Source: Hamiltosporidium tvaerminnensis
Lineage: Eukaryota; Microsporidia; Dubosqiidae
Direction: 5' to 3'
Assembly: GCA_022605425.2 (NCBI GenBank)
Contig: JAKIMF020000004.1
Span: forward strand, 1,361,501-1,425,500
Length of the DNA: 64,000 nt
Under the pieces are notes generated by a model. That model made no database searches and was not told the DNA's origin. It worked only from the letters and a program-made list of their open reading frames with translations. This document shows, piece after piece, positions 20,426 to 31,501 of this stretch. Positions within the stretch are counted from its first letter, which is position 1; every line of letters begins with the position of its first letter. Made by a program: the position numbers and the translations under genes.

Positions 20426-21982
20426 ATGAATATGAAGAAAAATCCATACATGTCTTATAAATACGGTTTTTTATTTTACAAACGCGAACAAACAATATTA
20501 GAACCTATAATCTGCTTATTAGATTGTAAAGTGATATTAAGAAGATTTTTTTTTGCTTTGGGTTTAATTTGCTTTAATAAATTTAGCAATTGTGTTCGTA
20601 TAACAATTTCATTTCCAAATGAAGTAGTTAAGGAAGATATTATTATTGACTTTGATAAAGATATGTATAGTGATGAAATCTTTAAAAGAAATTTATCTAA
20701 TGAATCTGTAATATATATGGTTGAACAAAATAAAGTAGACAGTTCGTCTTATCATCAAAATATGGTTCAAATAGATGAAAGAAACAAACGCTGCTGTGTA
20801 TTTTCAGATAACTATAATGAAAACAAAAAGAAAGCTAAAGTTAATGAGTCAAGTCAACCACCAGAAACAACATATCCTCTATTTAATGACAATTTTGGAA
20901 ATCACAAACAAGGTGAAGCACAAAATTTTACTACTGAACCTCCTTTGGAATTAAAATCGACAGTTGAAGTGGAGCATAATAAACACAATTTACAAAGTAA
21001 GCCAAAGACAGCACGTTTGATTTTTCAATATTCTACTGATTATATAATTCGAAGTGAATTTCTAGATGATTATTTAAAGTATGGTTCAGATGATGTGAAT
21101 TTAGTTTTAAAAGATATATCTGAGAATATTATAAATATGAATGTATTTAAAGTTCTTCTGATCACATTGCGCTTTGGTTATCATCCGGGGCTTATGAGTC
21201 TGAATAGGGATGAATTCCTTGAGTTTGTTATACTTCTTACTGATCTAACTGTATATTCTGAGTCTGGGGTTTTGGATTCGCTATATAAAAATTTATTTTC
21301 ATTTATATTTTGTTTTGAACCGGAATTTTATCAACAATTAAATTCGAATTCTTATCATCGGAATGCAATAATTTATAGAAAGGCTTTTATACCTTTCTTG
21401 GGGGTTTTATTCGATTCAATAGAAGTGATTTTTGACTTTGAAAGATCAGAACTATGTTTCTATAAAAACACAGGAATCAGAGTTTTTAATCTTTTATATA
21501 CAGGACAGCTAAATAGTTCTATACTTCGTACTACACCAGAGGCATTAAATATAATATATCAACATGATAATATGGAAAAGCAAAAGTTCTTATCATGGTT
21601 TCTCAATTTCTATAAGATTGAAGGAATCAGAATATCAGCAAATAATTTTTTTTATACGGAATGTAAAGATCCAGATATGGCATATAATTTTTTACAAATA
21701 AGCGACTCGCTTCTTGGAACGTTTGTGTATACAAACCCTAATATATTTACAATTATAATGCAAAACTATAAAAATGATATAAAACTTATAGAATTTGAAC
21801 GTATCGTATTATCAGAAAACGATATTAAAACTTTAATATTATTTGATAGTTTGGAAATACTAATTCTAGTCAAATGTAGTTTTAATATTCATAGCGGTTT
21901 TCTAGAAATGCTCTATATTTTCTTTTCTAGATTAAAAATTTTAAAACTCATTGGATCTCTTTCTGACTTCAAATTTTTTTAA
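20426..21982 (+). CDS. Leucine-rich-repeat protein, N-terminal part
   Basis: The first 518 codons of a large LRR protein. A hydrophobic segment near residues 33-52 (VILRRFFFALGLICF) could be a signal anchor. A charged, Asn/Lys-rich region of low complexity follows (about 90-190). Then comes a helical region with ISENIINMNVFKVLLITLRFG, and LRR-like strands begin near 460 (LEILILVKCSF, LKILKLIGSL). The frame ends at 21982 directly after a run of seven T; the next frame continues the repeat without a gap. Large LRR proteins with N-terminal hydrophobic segments are expanded in several microsporidia and some are thought to be secreted. The binding partner is unknown. Confidence 0.75.
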   Translation: MNMKKNPYMSYKYGFLFYKREQTILEPIICLLDCKVILRRFFFALGLICFNKFSNCVRITISFPNEVVKEDIIIDFDKDMYSDEIFKRNLSNESVIYMVEQNKVDSSSYHQNMVQIDERNKRCCVFSDNYNENKKKAKVNESSQPPETTYPLFNDNFGNHKQGEAQNFTTEPPLELKSTVEVEHNKHNLQSKPKTARLIFQYSTDYIIRSEFLDDYLKYGSDDVNLVLKDISENIINMNVFKVLLITLRFGYHPGLMSLNRDEFLEFVILLTDLTVYSESGVLDSLYKNLFSFIFCFEPEFYQQLNSNSYHRNAIIYRKAFIPFLGVLFDSIEVIFDFERSELCFYKNTGIRVFNLLYTGQLNSSILRTTPEALNIIYQHDNMEKQKFLSWFLNFYKIEGIRISANNFFYTECKDPDMAYNFLQISDSLLGTFVYTNPNIFTIIMQNYKNDIKLIEFERIVLSENDIKTLILFDSLEILILVKCSFNIHSGFLEMLYIFFSRLKILKLIGSLSDFKFF

Positions 21983-23084
21983 CAACTTACTCTTGTTACA
22001 ATTAGTTGAATTGGATCTTTCGTTTTCTACATTTATAGGAAGCCCTAATGATTTAAAATTCGAAACAAATTCAATTCAATTAACCACATTTAGTATGAAT
22101 GGATGTAGCTTACCATCTATAATAATCGATTCTTACTTAAAAAGTCAATTGTTGAAAAATTTAAGTATCAGAAATGTAGATCTAACATCTTTGAAATCAG
22201 ATTTTAGGATTATTCAATGGCAAAAAAGTTATCGTTTTCTCGATATTTCAGGTTGTGCTTTTGGAAATATTTTAGATTTCTTTTCATCAAATTTAATATC
22301 TGAAAGTTTAATTTTAAAAAATTTGAAAAATCGAACAGAAGCTTTGAAAATATTAAAACAGGAATCCTTATATAATTCTACGAAGTATTTAAGTTATAGT
22401 GGAGAGTATATTACTGATGTATTTTTCAATTATTTTAAGATGTTCAGATGTTTGGAATCGATAAAAATTCACGAAACACTTACTGATACATCCTTATGGC
22501 AAGAGTATAATTTATTCTTCGTATGTCAGTTAAAATCACTTGATTTATCACGAAATATACTCAGTAAAAATACTTTAACTAAATTGCCGCTATTTTCGAA
22601 TTTAGAACAACTCAACATTTCAAAATGTAATCTAAAAAATGGATTTATGGGATTTTTGTACAATAAAAAGCAATTTCTCTCATTAAAAAGACTTGATATT
22701 TCAGGGAACCAACTGAACATTTCTGATATTTTAGTACTGAATCAACTTTTAAATCTTACTCATCTTAAAATTACATTAGAAAATAATATATTATCCAAAT
22801 ACTTTAAAGAGTATGGCACTATCTGTTTTAAGAAATTAGAATCTTTAGTTCTAGTAAGTACCTATTTTGATGAAACAATTTTTCATTTTGTTATCTCAAA
22901 TATTTCGCTGTTAAAACTTAAACTCAAATTTTGTAAAGTATTTCATTCTGGCTTAACAAAAGAAAATATTTACAATCTAAAATTTCTCAAAAAAATAACA
23001 TTTTGTCAAACACTATTTCACCAAGAAGTTCTTAAAATTTTAGATTTATTTAAAATCTTAAGAATATATGTTATTTATCATTAA
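21951..23084 (+). CDS. Leucine-rich-repeat protein, C-terminal part (same gene, +1 frame)
   Basis: Continues the LRRs: LVELDLSFSTF, LKNLSIRNVDL, YRFLDISGCAF, LKSLDLSRNIL, LEQLNISKCNL, LKRLDISGNQL, LTHLKITLEN, LESLVLVSTYF. These approximate the 22-26-residue LxxLxLxxN/CxL pattern. The ATG at 21951 lies inside the preceding frame and is unlikely to be used. Dropping one T from the T7 run at 21974-21980 joins the two frames into one protein of roughly 880 residues. Whether the indel is real or a sequencing error cannot be decided here. Confidence 0.75.
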   Translation: MDLFLTSNFFNNLLLLQLVELDLSFSTFIGSPNDLKFETNSIQLTTFSMNGCSLPSIIIDSYLKSQLLKNLSIRNVDLTSLKSDFRIIQWQKSYRFLDISGCAFGNILDFFSSNLISESLILKNLKNRTEALKILKQESLYNSTKYLSYSGEYITDVFFNYFKMFRCLESIKIHETLTDTSLWQEYNLFFVCQLKSLDLSRNILSKNTLTKLPLFSNLEQLNISKCNLKNGFMGFLYNKKQFLSLKRLDISGNQLNISDILVLNQLLNLTHLKITLENNILSKYFKEYGTICFKKLESLVLVSTYFDETIFHFVISNISLLKLKLKFCKVFHSGLTKENIYNLKFLKKITFCQTLFHQEVLKILDLFKILRIYVIYH

Positions 23085-23943
23085 AAAGTCTATATTTTAT
23101 CTCTTATTTGTACTTAGATATTTCTTTATAGTTTAATTTTGAAATCATTTTATTGTGTCAGAATACCGTATTCTGTTATATTTCCTTGTATGGACTTTAT
23201 TTCAAGTATATTTTAATCATTAAATTTAAAAATGATTTTTACTGTCTAATACTCTCAATCTTTTTAAGATATACTAAGTATGATACAATACAATCAAAAC
23301 ATGTATTTTTCTAAATTATAAATATTATTGTTCCCTAACAACTTGATAAATATAGGGTTTAAAATTTTCTATTAGATTCATTTTATAGGAAATAATTTTT
23401 AAACGAAAATTTAATATTTTTTTACAAAAACATACCAAAATATGTGTTTGATAGCATCCGAATTTTTTTTAATTCAAATAAATATTTACAGCAGGTTTTG
23501 AATTGCTCTGTTAGTTCTTTTTGAAGTAAAATAAATTTAATACTAAAAAAATTTATTTGATTCGACTTATTCCAAGAGTAGTTTTATAAACATAGATCGA
23601 ATTACAGCGGGTTTATATTTTAATATTAAAAAATCGCAAACATTCGTTGCCTTTTATAAATATTTAATAGTTTACTCTTCAAAGAATTAAATTAAATATC
23701 TATTTTTTCTAGAATTATAACTTATTTCAGGTTAAGAGAATACTGTTGTCATTTAAAAATATAAACATTTGATCTTCTAATTCAATTTATTTATAAAAAA
23801 ATATTTTAAAGTTAGAATTTACGAAAGAAAATCAAATTTGAACCAAATGTATAAAAATATTTAAAAAATAAATAAATAGAAAATTAATCCAATCTAGATA
23901 ATGCCATCTTAATTTTAATAAAATATATTTTCATAAAGAATTA
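23085..23943. other. AT-rich spacer between convergent genes
   Basis: No open frame or repeat array is seen; the flanking LRR and TAD2 genes converge on it. Confidence 0.5.
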
Positions 23944-24417
23944 TTAATTTATTTGTAAAACTTTTTTAAACTTTCTTTTTCGTTTTTCTTCCGGCGAATT
24001 TTCATTTTCAAAATTATAAAACTCTTTCAAAATTGAAATACATTTACTCATTTCATATAAATGTCCGTTTAAACTTCGAAACAAGTTCATTCCTAATACA
24101 GTATTACCGCCAAATATATAATTATTACACCCATAATAGAATTTTGACTGTGTTTTGTAAAGTATATCCATACACATTATACACGGTTCACAAGTTATAT
24201 AAAAAGTTAAATTCTCAAAATCATTTTTTAAACATCTTAAAGCATTTATTTCTGCATGTGATAATGGATTATTCGTTTCGTTTGTTAAGTTATGACCTCT
24301 TGCTATTATTTTATTTTTACGTACTATTACTGCCCCTATAGGAACTTCTTTTTTCAAAAGTGCTTTCTGTGCTTCTTTAAACGCTTCTTCCATATAAAAA
24401 TCAATATCTTCTTCCAT
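23944..24417 (-). CDS. TAD2: tRNA-specific adenosine deaminase catalytic subunit Tad2/ADAT2
   Basis: Catalytic subunit of the Tad2-Tad3 heterodimer that converts adenosine-34 to inosine in the anticodon of several tRNAs. The 157-residue product is a complete cytidine-deaminase fold. HAE at residues 54-56 (zinc ligand His and catalytic Glu) and PCIMC at 78-82 (the two zinc Cys) are intact. GAVIVRKNKIIARGHN and the GCNNYIFGG segment are as in TadA/Tad2. The Glu in HAE marks the catalytic subunit as opposed to Tad3. The C-terminal Lys/Arg-rich tail (KRKRKFKKVLQIN) may contact tRNA. There is no CCC before the start; the ATG fits the family N-terminus (MEEDIDFYMEEAFKEAQ). Confidence 0.92.
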   Translation of the reverse strand: MEEDIDFYMEEAFKEAQKALLKKEVPIGAVIVRKNKIIARGHNLTNETNNPLSHAEINALRCLKNDFENLTFYITCEPCIMCMDILYKTQSKFYYGCNNYIFGGNTVLGMNLFRSLNGHLYEMSKCISILKEFYNFENENSPEEKRKRKFKKVLQIN

Positions 24418-26961
24418 AATTTAGTATTGATGGATCTAATATAAAATAAATATTGCTATATTTAAAAGGCGAATAATAAAAATGATATTTATAGATTTTA
24501 TTCTATGAAAAAACAAATTTGTTCGTTAAAAATTGTAGAAGAATAAAATTTAAATTCTTTTGAAAATAGAAGAAGAAATATTGATTGTATATTTAAATAG
24601 GATGAATCTAACTAATAAGAGAAATTTTATTTGAACTATGGATACTTACTAAAATATTATTAAAACTTCAAAAAAATATGAGAATTTATTTGAAACAAAA
24701 AATACTTATGATATCAAACTGAGCTAAACAATATACTAAGATTGGGATTTTAATAAATATGCTTTAATCTCAAAAAATATTTCAAATTTAATGAAAATTT
24801 ATATCTTATTAAATATATTTTTACCAGTACAACTTAAATCAAAAAGAATCTAATTTATACCAAAGTTTATATCAAAGGAAAACTAATGATCAACTAGTTT
24901 TTAATTACTTAACTATTTAGATAGAAAAGATAAACTGTTTTACATGATTTATTTATAATATTCATAGATCAAAAGAAGTAATCTTTGATCTTCGATAAAT
25001 CTTACCGATTAATAGAAAAATAAACAATAAAAGGATAATCAATCATTTATTTATTTAGTAATGTTCCGACGACGACGAAAACTGTCTTCGAAATGTTTAA
25101 TTGGTTAAAAGAATACGAGACACCAATAAGAGTGCTCCAATCAAGATATGTCTCTTTCTATTTGTTCATAAATCTTAAAAAACCATTAATAATGAGTAGA
25201 ACTGAACATAAAACAATTAAAAGGATTCTATTGGTTCAAAAAATATTTGAAATAAAAATTGTGATTTTTCCTCTAAATTGTGTTTTTAATCAAGAATAAC
25301 ATAATAAATTTGCTTTTTTTAAATTGTTTCACGCCTAATCTCAAAAAAAATTACATCACTTGTTTGTGATTTCTTTTCTGAGAATTTACAGTTGCATAAA
25401 AAATGAATTATAAGATTGAGCTTTTTATCATACGTCTGTGTAATATATTTTTATCTCAATAATAATTGCACAAAACAATTTTGCTTGAATAGCTTCGTGA
25501 AACTTTATACTTGATTAAATTAAAGGATTTTTAATAAAAATAACTGAGGATTTATACAATAAATAACTCAACCAATAGCATATAGTTGAAAGAACAGATT
25601 TTTCAGACAAAGAAAATTCTTCATTTGAATAAATTTCTTTGAGAAAAAAAGACAGAATTAAATAAAAATAGGTGGAAAGTGAACGGGTAAACATAAAACG
25701 CGAAGCTGGTGTTTGGAAAAATTGAAAGTAAATATAAAAGAATAAGAGAAATAGGCAGATAAATAAAGCTTAAGTTTTTGTTTGGTAAATTGCCCAAAGC
25801 AGGTAATAATTTGTAAGTTAAAGACTAAAAAATATACGAGTAACAGACTAGGTACGAACATAAAATTTTTATGGGAAATGCTAAGACTATAGCTTAGATA
25901 ATAAAGTTTATAATTATTTCCTTCATTTTTTTCTTATGAATGTAAAAGAAAGTTCGTTTCTACGAGTTTAATGTGTAGTATATATATAATTGATTTCAAC
26001 AAAAGGGTTTTCACAAATCATTTGTCTCATAATTTAAAAAAACAAAATAAGTATAATATGCAGTTAATATGCTATAAATCAATATTTGTTGATTTAGCGC
26101 TATAAACTTAAAAATTATTTTTTTTGTTTGTTAGGCATTATACCTTTTAAACTAAACACAATAAATGCGTTTAGTTTGAAAATTAGGCAAATTACAGATA
26201 GCATGTAAGTTCAAAAATAAAAAGACTAAATTGTAATATCTTTTTCTTTATTCATTTAATACAAACAATGAGGTTGTTATTCACCTTTCTTAGCCCGAAC
26301 TAAATTTTTCTCATGCGGAGAATTATTTTTATACTTTTATTACCAAGGATTACATCATTTAGAAATATATTACTATTAGTATTTGTGTTATATTGTGCTA
26401 ATTTATTTACAATCATATGATTCTATAATAATCAACTATATAGATCATCTATTAAGAAATCTTGAAAACGCTCATTAGTAAATTAATTAGCAGTTGTTTA
26501 GCTCAATTTAGTGAAGTTCATTTCATATTAATGTAGCTTTTGGGTAAAAAAGTAGGACTTTCGATTTATTATGGTCTTAAGATATGATTATTTCATGGTT
26601 AAGGTAAATAGTATTGAATCTGAATATATAAAATCTAGAAATGAAATGTGGTGAAGAAAATTATTTTTTTTGTTTGTAGATAACTTTATGTTTATCATAA
26701 AAGTTGAACATACTGGGAATAATTGGCGACGTAAAATTTACATTTAACATTAAATAAAATTAAAATAGGAGACACCTTTTGGAATCGGTTAATACACAAC
26801 ATTGATTTGATTGCAAAATAAATTGAAAATTTTATAGATTTTTAAATTATATTTTTAGAAAAATATATTTTATACATTAAATACAAATTAGCAGCAAAAA
26901 TTATAATAGGACTTTTTTATTTTCGAATTTCTTAAGTCTTTTAGAATTTCGTATATTTTGG
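24418..26961. other. AT-rich spacer, no gene seen
   Basis: Two frames of about 68 codons near 25.1 and 25.7 kb have neither start signal nor recognisable content. I see no tRNA or repeat array. Confidence 0.5.
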
Positions 26962-28254
26962 TTAGTATAGCAAATAGAATATACCAATAGATAAAGATCC
27001 TACGAAAATAATACTTGCAATTGTTAATAGAATACGATTACGTCGTTTGTGTGGTTTTTCAACGCCTTTTGGCGATTCATTCGGTTTATTAGGGGGTTCT
27101 TCTTTGGGCGAGGGACCATCAATTTCGGATATTTTTGGAATCGCAATTTCTCTTAAATCAGCATTTAGTTCTGACTGAACTTCATCTTGATGTTGTGAAG
27201 TACGCGTTAATAAGTCATTGACACTAGGATTGGAACTGCCCTCTATAATTCTACTTGAAATATTATCTGGTAATTGAACAATCATGTTCTCAGAATCCGC
27301 ATCGTTTGGCAACACATTTAACGATTCTTCGTCATTAGAGATGTAACTTTGGCTTTGAACCGTGTTAGGAACCAAATCATCAATAAATTCGATAGGCGAA
27401 AATAAATTGTTAGTACTGTTCTGGTTTACTCCATTAGTATCTTCTTCTTCTGGGTCATTTATATAATTATCATGCGTTAAAAAATCACTCGTGTGTATAC
27501 GGCCTTCAACTCTATTTTCATCTATTATTAATGAATTGTCTCCCATAGGAAGACTCGTTGATATTACCGAGGGTACAGGCATCAAAAATCCATGAGAAGA
27601 ACCAATATCTACGGGTATAGAAGTATCTGTAAGACCAAGCGAAAAATTATTGGTGTTTATTCCTGAGACTGCTTCATCTATATTATTTTCCCGAGTTGGA
27701 AATTCCTTTGATAGAGCACTATTTAACTCTTCTCTTTTTAAAACCTGGTTTGATCTCTCTAGAGTGCCACTTGAATATTGAAATGAATTATTTTGGTTAA
27801 AATCGCATACATTTTGCCTTTCTTTTTCTAAAAAACAAGCTGAGTCACTTGTTTCATAATTATTTTCTTCAATGGGTAAAATAATTATGTCTGGTAAGTT
27901 TGAATTTTTCAATTTCTGTTTTGAATCAGGTCTGTTTTGTACACTTAATTCTTGTACAGGCAAACCATTTAAATTACCTTGGTAAGCATCGGTCTTATTT
28001 CCATGGTTGGAAGCAGAACACTCTTCATCAGAGGAACGATATGAGGCTGAGGCACCAACAGAGGGAAAGTTGTCGGATGCCATCATTGAATCCAACGAAA
28101 TATTCATTTCTGGGCCCGAAATCATATCATGCCCATTATTAAACTCATCGGAATTCAAAGAATTGCCCAAAATATTATTATTAGGACATTCATCTATAGA
28201 AGGCTCTTCAAGGTTTTCTTCAGGAAGCGATTCAGAATAGCTTACAATACCCAT
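26962..28254 (-). CDS. Ser/Asn-rich protein with C-terminal membrane anchor (probably the 3' part of a larger gene)
   Basis: The 430 codons encode an acidic, Ser/Asn/Glu-rich chain of low complexity ending in PHKRRNRILLTIASIIFVGSLSIGIFYLLY: a basic stop-transfer-like stretch and one hydrophobic segment at the extreme C-terminus. Read alone it would be a tail-anchored protein. The frame is open well upstream of its ATG (..LCIQDGSKCKKDKFFDS), overlapping the end of the neighbouring 28286-29731 frame. A one-base change in a T5 run near 28310 would fuse them into one type I membrane protein. No family is recognised. Confidence 0.7.
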   Translation of the reverse strand: MGIVSYSESLPEENLEEPSIDECPNNNILGNSLNSDEFNNGHDMISGPEMNISLDSMMASDNFPSVGASASYRSSDEECSASNHGNKTDAYQGNLNGLPVQELSVQNRPDSKQKLKNSNLPDIIILPIEENNYETSDSACFLEKERQNVCDFNQNNSFQYSSGTLERSNQVLKREELNSALSKEFPTRENNIDEAVSGINTNNFSLGLTDTSIPVDIGSSHGFLMPVPSVISTSLPMGDNSLIIDENRVEGRIHTSDFLTHDNYINDPEEEDTNGVNQNSTNNLFSPIEFIDDLVPNTVQSQSYISNDEESLNVLPNDADSENMIVQLPDNISSRIIEGSSNPSVNDLLTRTSQHQDEVQSELNADLREIAIPKISEIDGPSPKEEPPNKPNESPKGVEKPHKRRNRILLTIASIIFVGSLSIGIFYLLY

Positions 28255-28285
28255 TGAGTCGAAAAACTTATCTTTTTTACATTTA

Positions 28286-29731
28286 CTACCATCTTGAATG
28301 CAAAGAAAAATTTGGAAGAGGCATTGGAGAATGAACCACTATAGCATGGTTCTCATAAGAATCGGTTTCCTGTGTTATTGAATATCGTCCGTTACTGTCT
28401 GGTTTGGACAAACAATTCTTATATTCTAAACCTTCAAAAGAGGCACTGTCATCACGCGTAAACACATCACCATCAGAGGCATCATTCCTACTCAAAACCC
28501 TATTCCCTCTCAGAGCATTGTGGTTAAATTCTTCAGAATTATGATTTACATCAATTTTTTTAATATCTTTACTACTATTTTCGCCTGAGATTCTTTCTTC
28601 GGATTCTGCAGCTCCGTTTGATCCCGTATTTGGATCTAAAGGCTCATGTTTGGAAAATCCAGAATCCTTTTTACTAGCTGCATTTGTATCAACACTCGAG
28701 ATTAACGACTTTTCAGAATTACTAAAAGAAACTCTTTCGGAACCGGGTGTATTCGTATAATGGGATATGTTTTTTTTATCATTTGGGTTTCTACATTTGT
28801 ATTCATTTTTTCGTATTCTATTGTTCGTTGTTGGAAGTGGACATTCTTCTAACGAATCTGTTTTAATATCACGATCATCTTCTTCATCAACATTCTCTTC
28901 ACTATTCGATACATATATTTCATTATTTACTAAGGCTTTATTGATTTTTTGTTTTAATGCAGAGTCTGAAATTTTATAAGATATATTTATTTCTTGATTA
29001 CCTCTCGAATTATTAGCATCACAAGCATTCTTTGAGGTTTCAATTTCAGGAAAAGATGAATTCCTCGAACGGGAATAGGATGTATCAGGTGAATATGATG
29101 AAAGTGATGCCGATGCTTCACTCAAGGGTTCTTCGAATCTTTCAAATATAACTTTACTTTTATCGGCTTTAGATGCATTCAGACTACCCTCATTCATTAT
29201 AGAATGGCATTTATCCTTACTTAGATCTTCAACACGTGAAAAATCGGATGTATTTTCCTCTGTTATATCAGAAAGAAGTGAAGTGGTACCAAACATACTT
29301 TCGGTTTTAAGCGCTTCAGATTCGCTAAAACTAAAATTTAGACTATCGTAAAATTCATTAGAATCATCATCAGAATTATTTACCGATTCATCAAGGATTG
29401 GATTTTCATTTTTATGTTTTTGTTCGTGATTTTTTCTTAAAACCTTTTCGAACAAGGCAGAATTTGCCTTGCCACTTTTTGTAGGACTCTTTACTGCAGC
29501 TTCGTGTGTATCAGTATACGAATATTCAGGAGTTTTTGAGACATGTCGTGCAGGTGTAGAACTCGAAAAGCCATGTTGTCTAGGTAAAGTAGCCAAATCG
29601 AGCTCTGACGACCTCAAAAAAGAAGTATCTGTATTCATCTGTTCGTTTAACGCTCCACAATATATAAAACAACAATTAAATAACAGAAAGATGACACTAA
29701 AAAACCATACAATATATTCTTTTTTTTGCAT
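28286..29731 (-). CDS. Ser-rich secreted/surface protein, N-terminal part
   Basis: The 481 codons begin with a clear signal peptide (KKEYIVWFFSVIFLLFNCCFIYCGA). A long Ser/Asn/Glu-rich, probably disordered and O-glycosylatable ectodomain follows. No cysteine-rich or enzymatic domain is visible. On its strand the ATG is preceded by GGGT (AAACAGGGTATGC); GGG-like signals are also described for microsporidian starts. Composition matches the downstream 26962-28254 frame, which ends in a membrane anchor, so the two are probably one surface-protein gene of about 920 codons. It could be a spore-wall or plasma-membrane protein; that is inference. Confidence 0.75.
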   Translation of the reverse strand: MQKKEYIVWFFSVIFLLFNCCFIYCGALNEQMNTDTSFLRSSELDLATLPRQHGFSSSTPARHVSKTPEYSYTDTHEAAVKSPTKSGKANSALFEKVLRKNHEQKHKNENPILDESVNNSDDDSNEFYDSLNFSFSESEALKTESMFGTTSLLSDITEENTSDFSRVEDLSKDKCHSIMNEGSLNASKADKSKVIFERFEEPLSEASASLSSYSPDTSYSRSRNSSFPEIETSKNACDANNSRGNQEINISYKISDSALKQKINKALVNNEIYVSNSEENVDEEDDRDIKTDSLEECPLPTTNNRIRKNEYKCRNPNDKKNISHYTNTPGSERVSFSNSEKSLISSVDTNAASKKDSGFSKHEPLDPNTGSNGAAESEERISGENSSKDIKKIDVNHNSEEFNHNALRGNRVLSRNDASDGDVFTRDDSASFEGLEYKNCLSKPDSNGRYSITQETDSYENHAIVVHSPMPLPNFSLHSRW

Positions 29732-31054
29732 ACCCTGTTTAATCAGAATCCCTTAAATACTTTTTTTACCAAACATTTTAATCACAAACTCATTCATTTG
29801 TTCAAAACTCAATTAATTAATTAATTTTTATGTGTTATTTTATATGGTAATTGAGCAACCGCATTTTTTCATCAAATTAAATTGGATAATTTAATTTAAA
29901 TAATATCATTTTAATCCAAGATCAATCTATAGGCCCAAAAAACATAAATAATTGTCAATTTTTTTTAATAAATTCTATATTTTAAATTTTTTTCGTTGTT
30001 TATTCTAATTCAAAATATTTGACGTTTTTTTAGATAGAAACAATTAAGATTAAAAAGTTCAATTAAAAAAAATATTTGGATATTCTTTTATATATTATCC
30101 TGTTAAGATTTTCTCGTTTAATGCTTTTCAAAATCCTTTCAAACCTGTGAATAACGCATGTTTGAACCTTCTACTCTTTTTATTACATCGCACATATCAT
30201 AATATATATAAATAAATAAGTAACATTCTTATTTGATTATAAAAACCAAACCAATAGTTTTTCATGAAAAGACCAAGTTGTTAATTTATTTAAAATATGA
30301 ATTTTTATATAATCAAAAAAATAGCCATAAAATTCATAAACTACAAACTTTATACACTTCAAATATTATTGGAAACCTAACTATTACATCGGCAAATTTT
30401 TCATTAATTTTTGAAAATATATTTGCTTAAATATATATAGAATATGGTTCTGGTTTCCTAAAACTTTAACTGTCATAAAACATTCTGTAAATTAGTCTTA
30501 TAGCTTTAAAGAAGCTTTTCTCAAAGTCACTACATAAAAATATCATTTTATTATTCATCAAAATTTATAAATTAATTAATTTCCCAAAAAAAGAATACCG
30601 AATCAGTCATTTACATTATTAGATATAAAAACCGGTTTAATTTACATCAAATCAGAAAAATAATATTTCCTGCAAAAGCTTATGTATCAATCTGATAATT
30701 TTAATTAAATCTTTTATATCGCTAATATAAATATTTTCTTTAGTAAATTTGTTTGTTAAAACATTTACTTAAAAGAACATACAAAATACATAAAAAAATA
30801 GAATATTAAAACAATAAAAAATAGTTTTAATAATATATATCCTATTTAGTCATATTTTATTTTATTCTAATTATCAAAATTTTTAAATATATACTTACTA
30901 TTTAAAGTAATTATTAACTTATTTTTAATTTTAAAATACCAAATTTGTCAGAAATTTGTTTACTTTTAATTGTTAAAACTTACAATGAAATGTCTAAAAA
31001 TAAAAAAATTAGATAAAAATTTATTTTATAAAAAATTAAAGATAAATTTTTTGC
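29732..31054. other. AT-rich spacer
   Basis: No gene with a credible start. A 65-codon frame near 30.3 kb lacks support. Confidence 0.5.
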
Positions 31055-31264
31055 ATGATTTTAAATTTGAAAGAAAAAATATTAAACAGTATTTATGAAA
31101 TAGAAGAAGAATTAAAGACATCAAATTTAGAAATATCAAAAATTTTAGAAGAATTAGAAAATGAAAGACATACTTATTTAATGGAATATGAAAAAGAAAA
31201 AAATAAACGAAATAACAAGTATAGAAAAATATATGAAATATTAAACGAAAAGAATTGTGAATAA
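31055..31264 (+). CDS. Small coiled-coil protein, function unknown
   Basis: The 69-residue frame reads almost entirely as an amphipathic coiled coil (LKEKILNSIYEIEEELKTSN...EEYEKEKNK-type Glu/Lys heptads). Codon use resembles the real genes, but there is no CCC/GGG before the ATG. A chance ORF in A-rich DNA is possible. It converges with the NOC4-like gene. Confidence 0.4.
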   Translation: MILNLKEKILNSIYEIEEELKTSNLEISKILEELENERHTYLMEYEKEKNKRNNKYRKIYEILNEKNCE

Positions 31265-31337
31265 ATGTGAATATTTAAATAAATAAAATAAATTATTTTT
31301 TTTATTTCTATTACATACCTTGTATAGAATATATTAA

Positions 31338-31501
31338 TTAAATTAAATTTTTATAAAAAAAATAGCAAAAATATTTTACCCTACTATAGAGAGTTTTTAG
31401 TATAAATATATAAGTTTTTATAAAAAAATAAATCTATAAGTAAAATATTTTTGCTTTTTTTTGTCAAAATTTAATTTAATAAAAACTTATATATTTATAC
31501 T
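31338..31501. repeat. Interleaved inverted repeats at the 3' end of the NOC4-like gene
   Basis: Three pairs of arms: a 15-bp arm at 31338-31352 with 31466-31480; about 23 bp at 31355-31379 with 31440-31462; and a perfect 23-bp arm at 31399-31421 with 31479-31501. The last arm covers the final codons and stop of the minus-strand gene. The order is C-A-B-A'-C'-B', so not all pairs can form at once. Confidence 0.8.
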
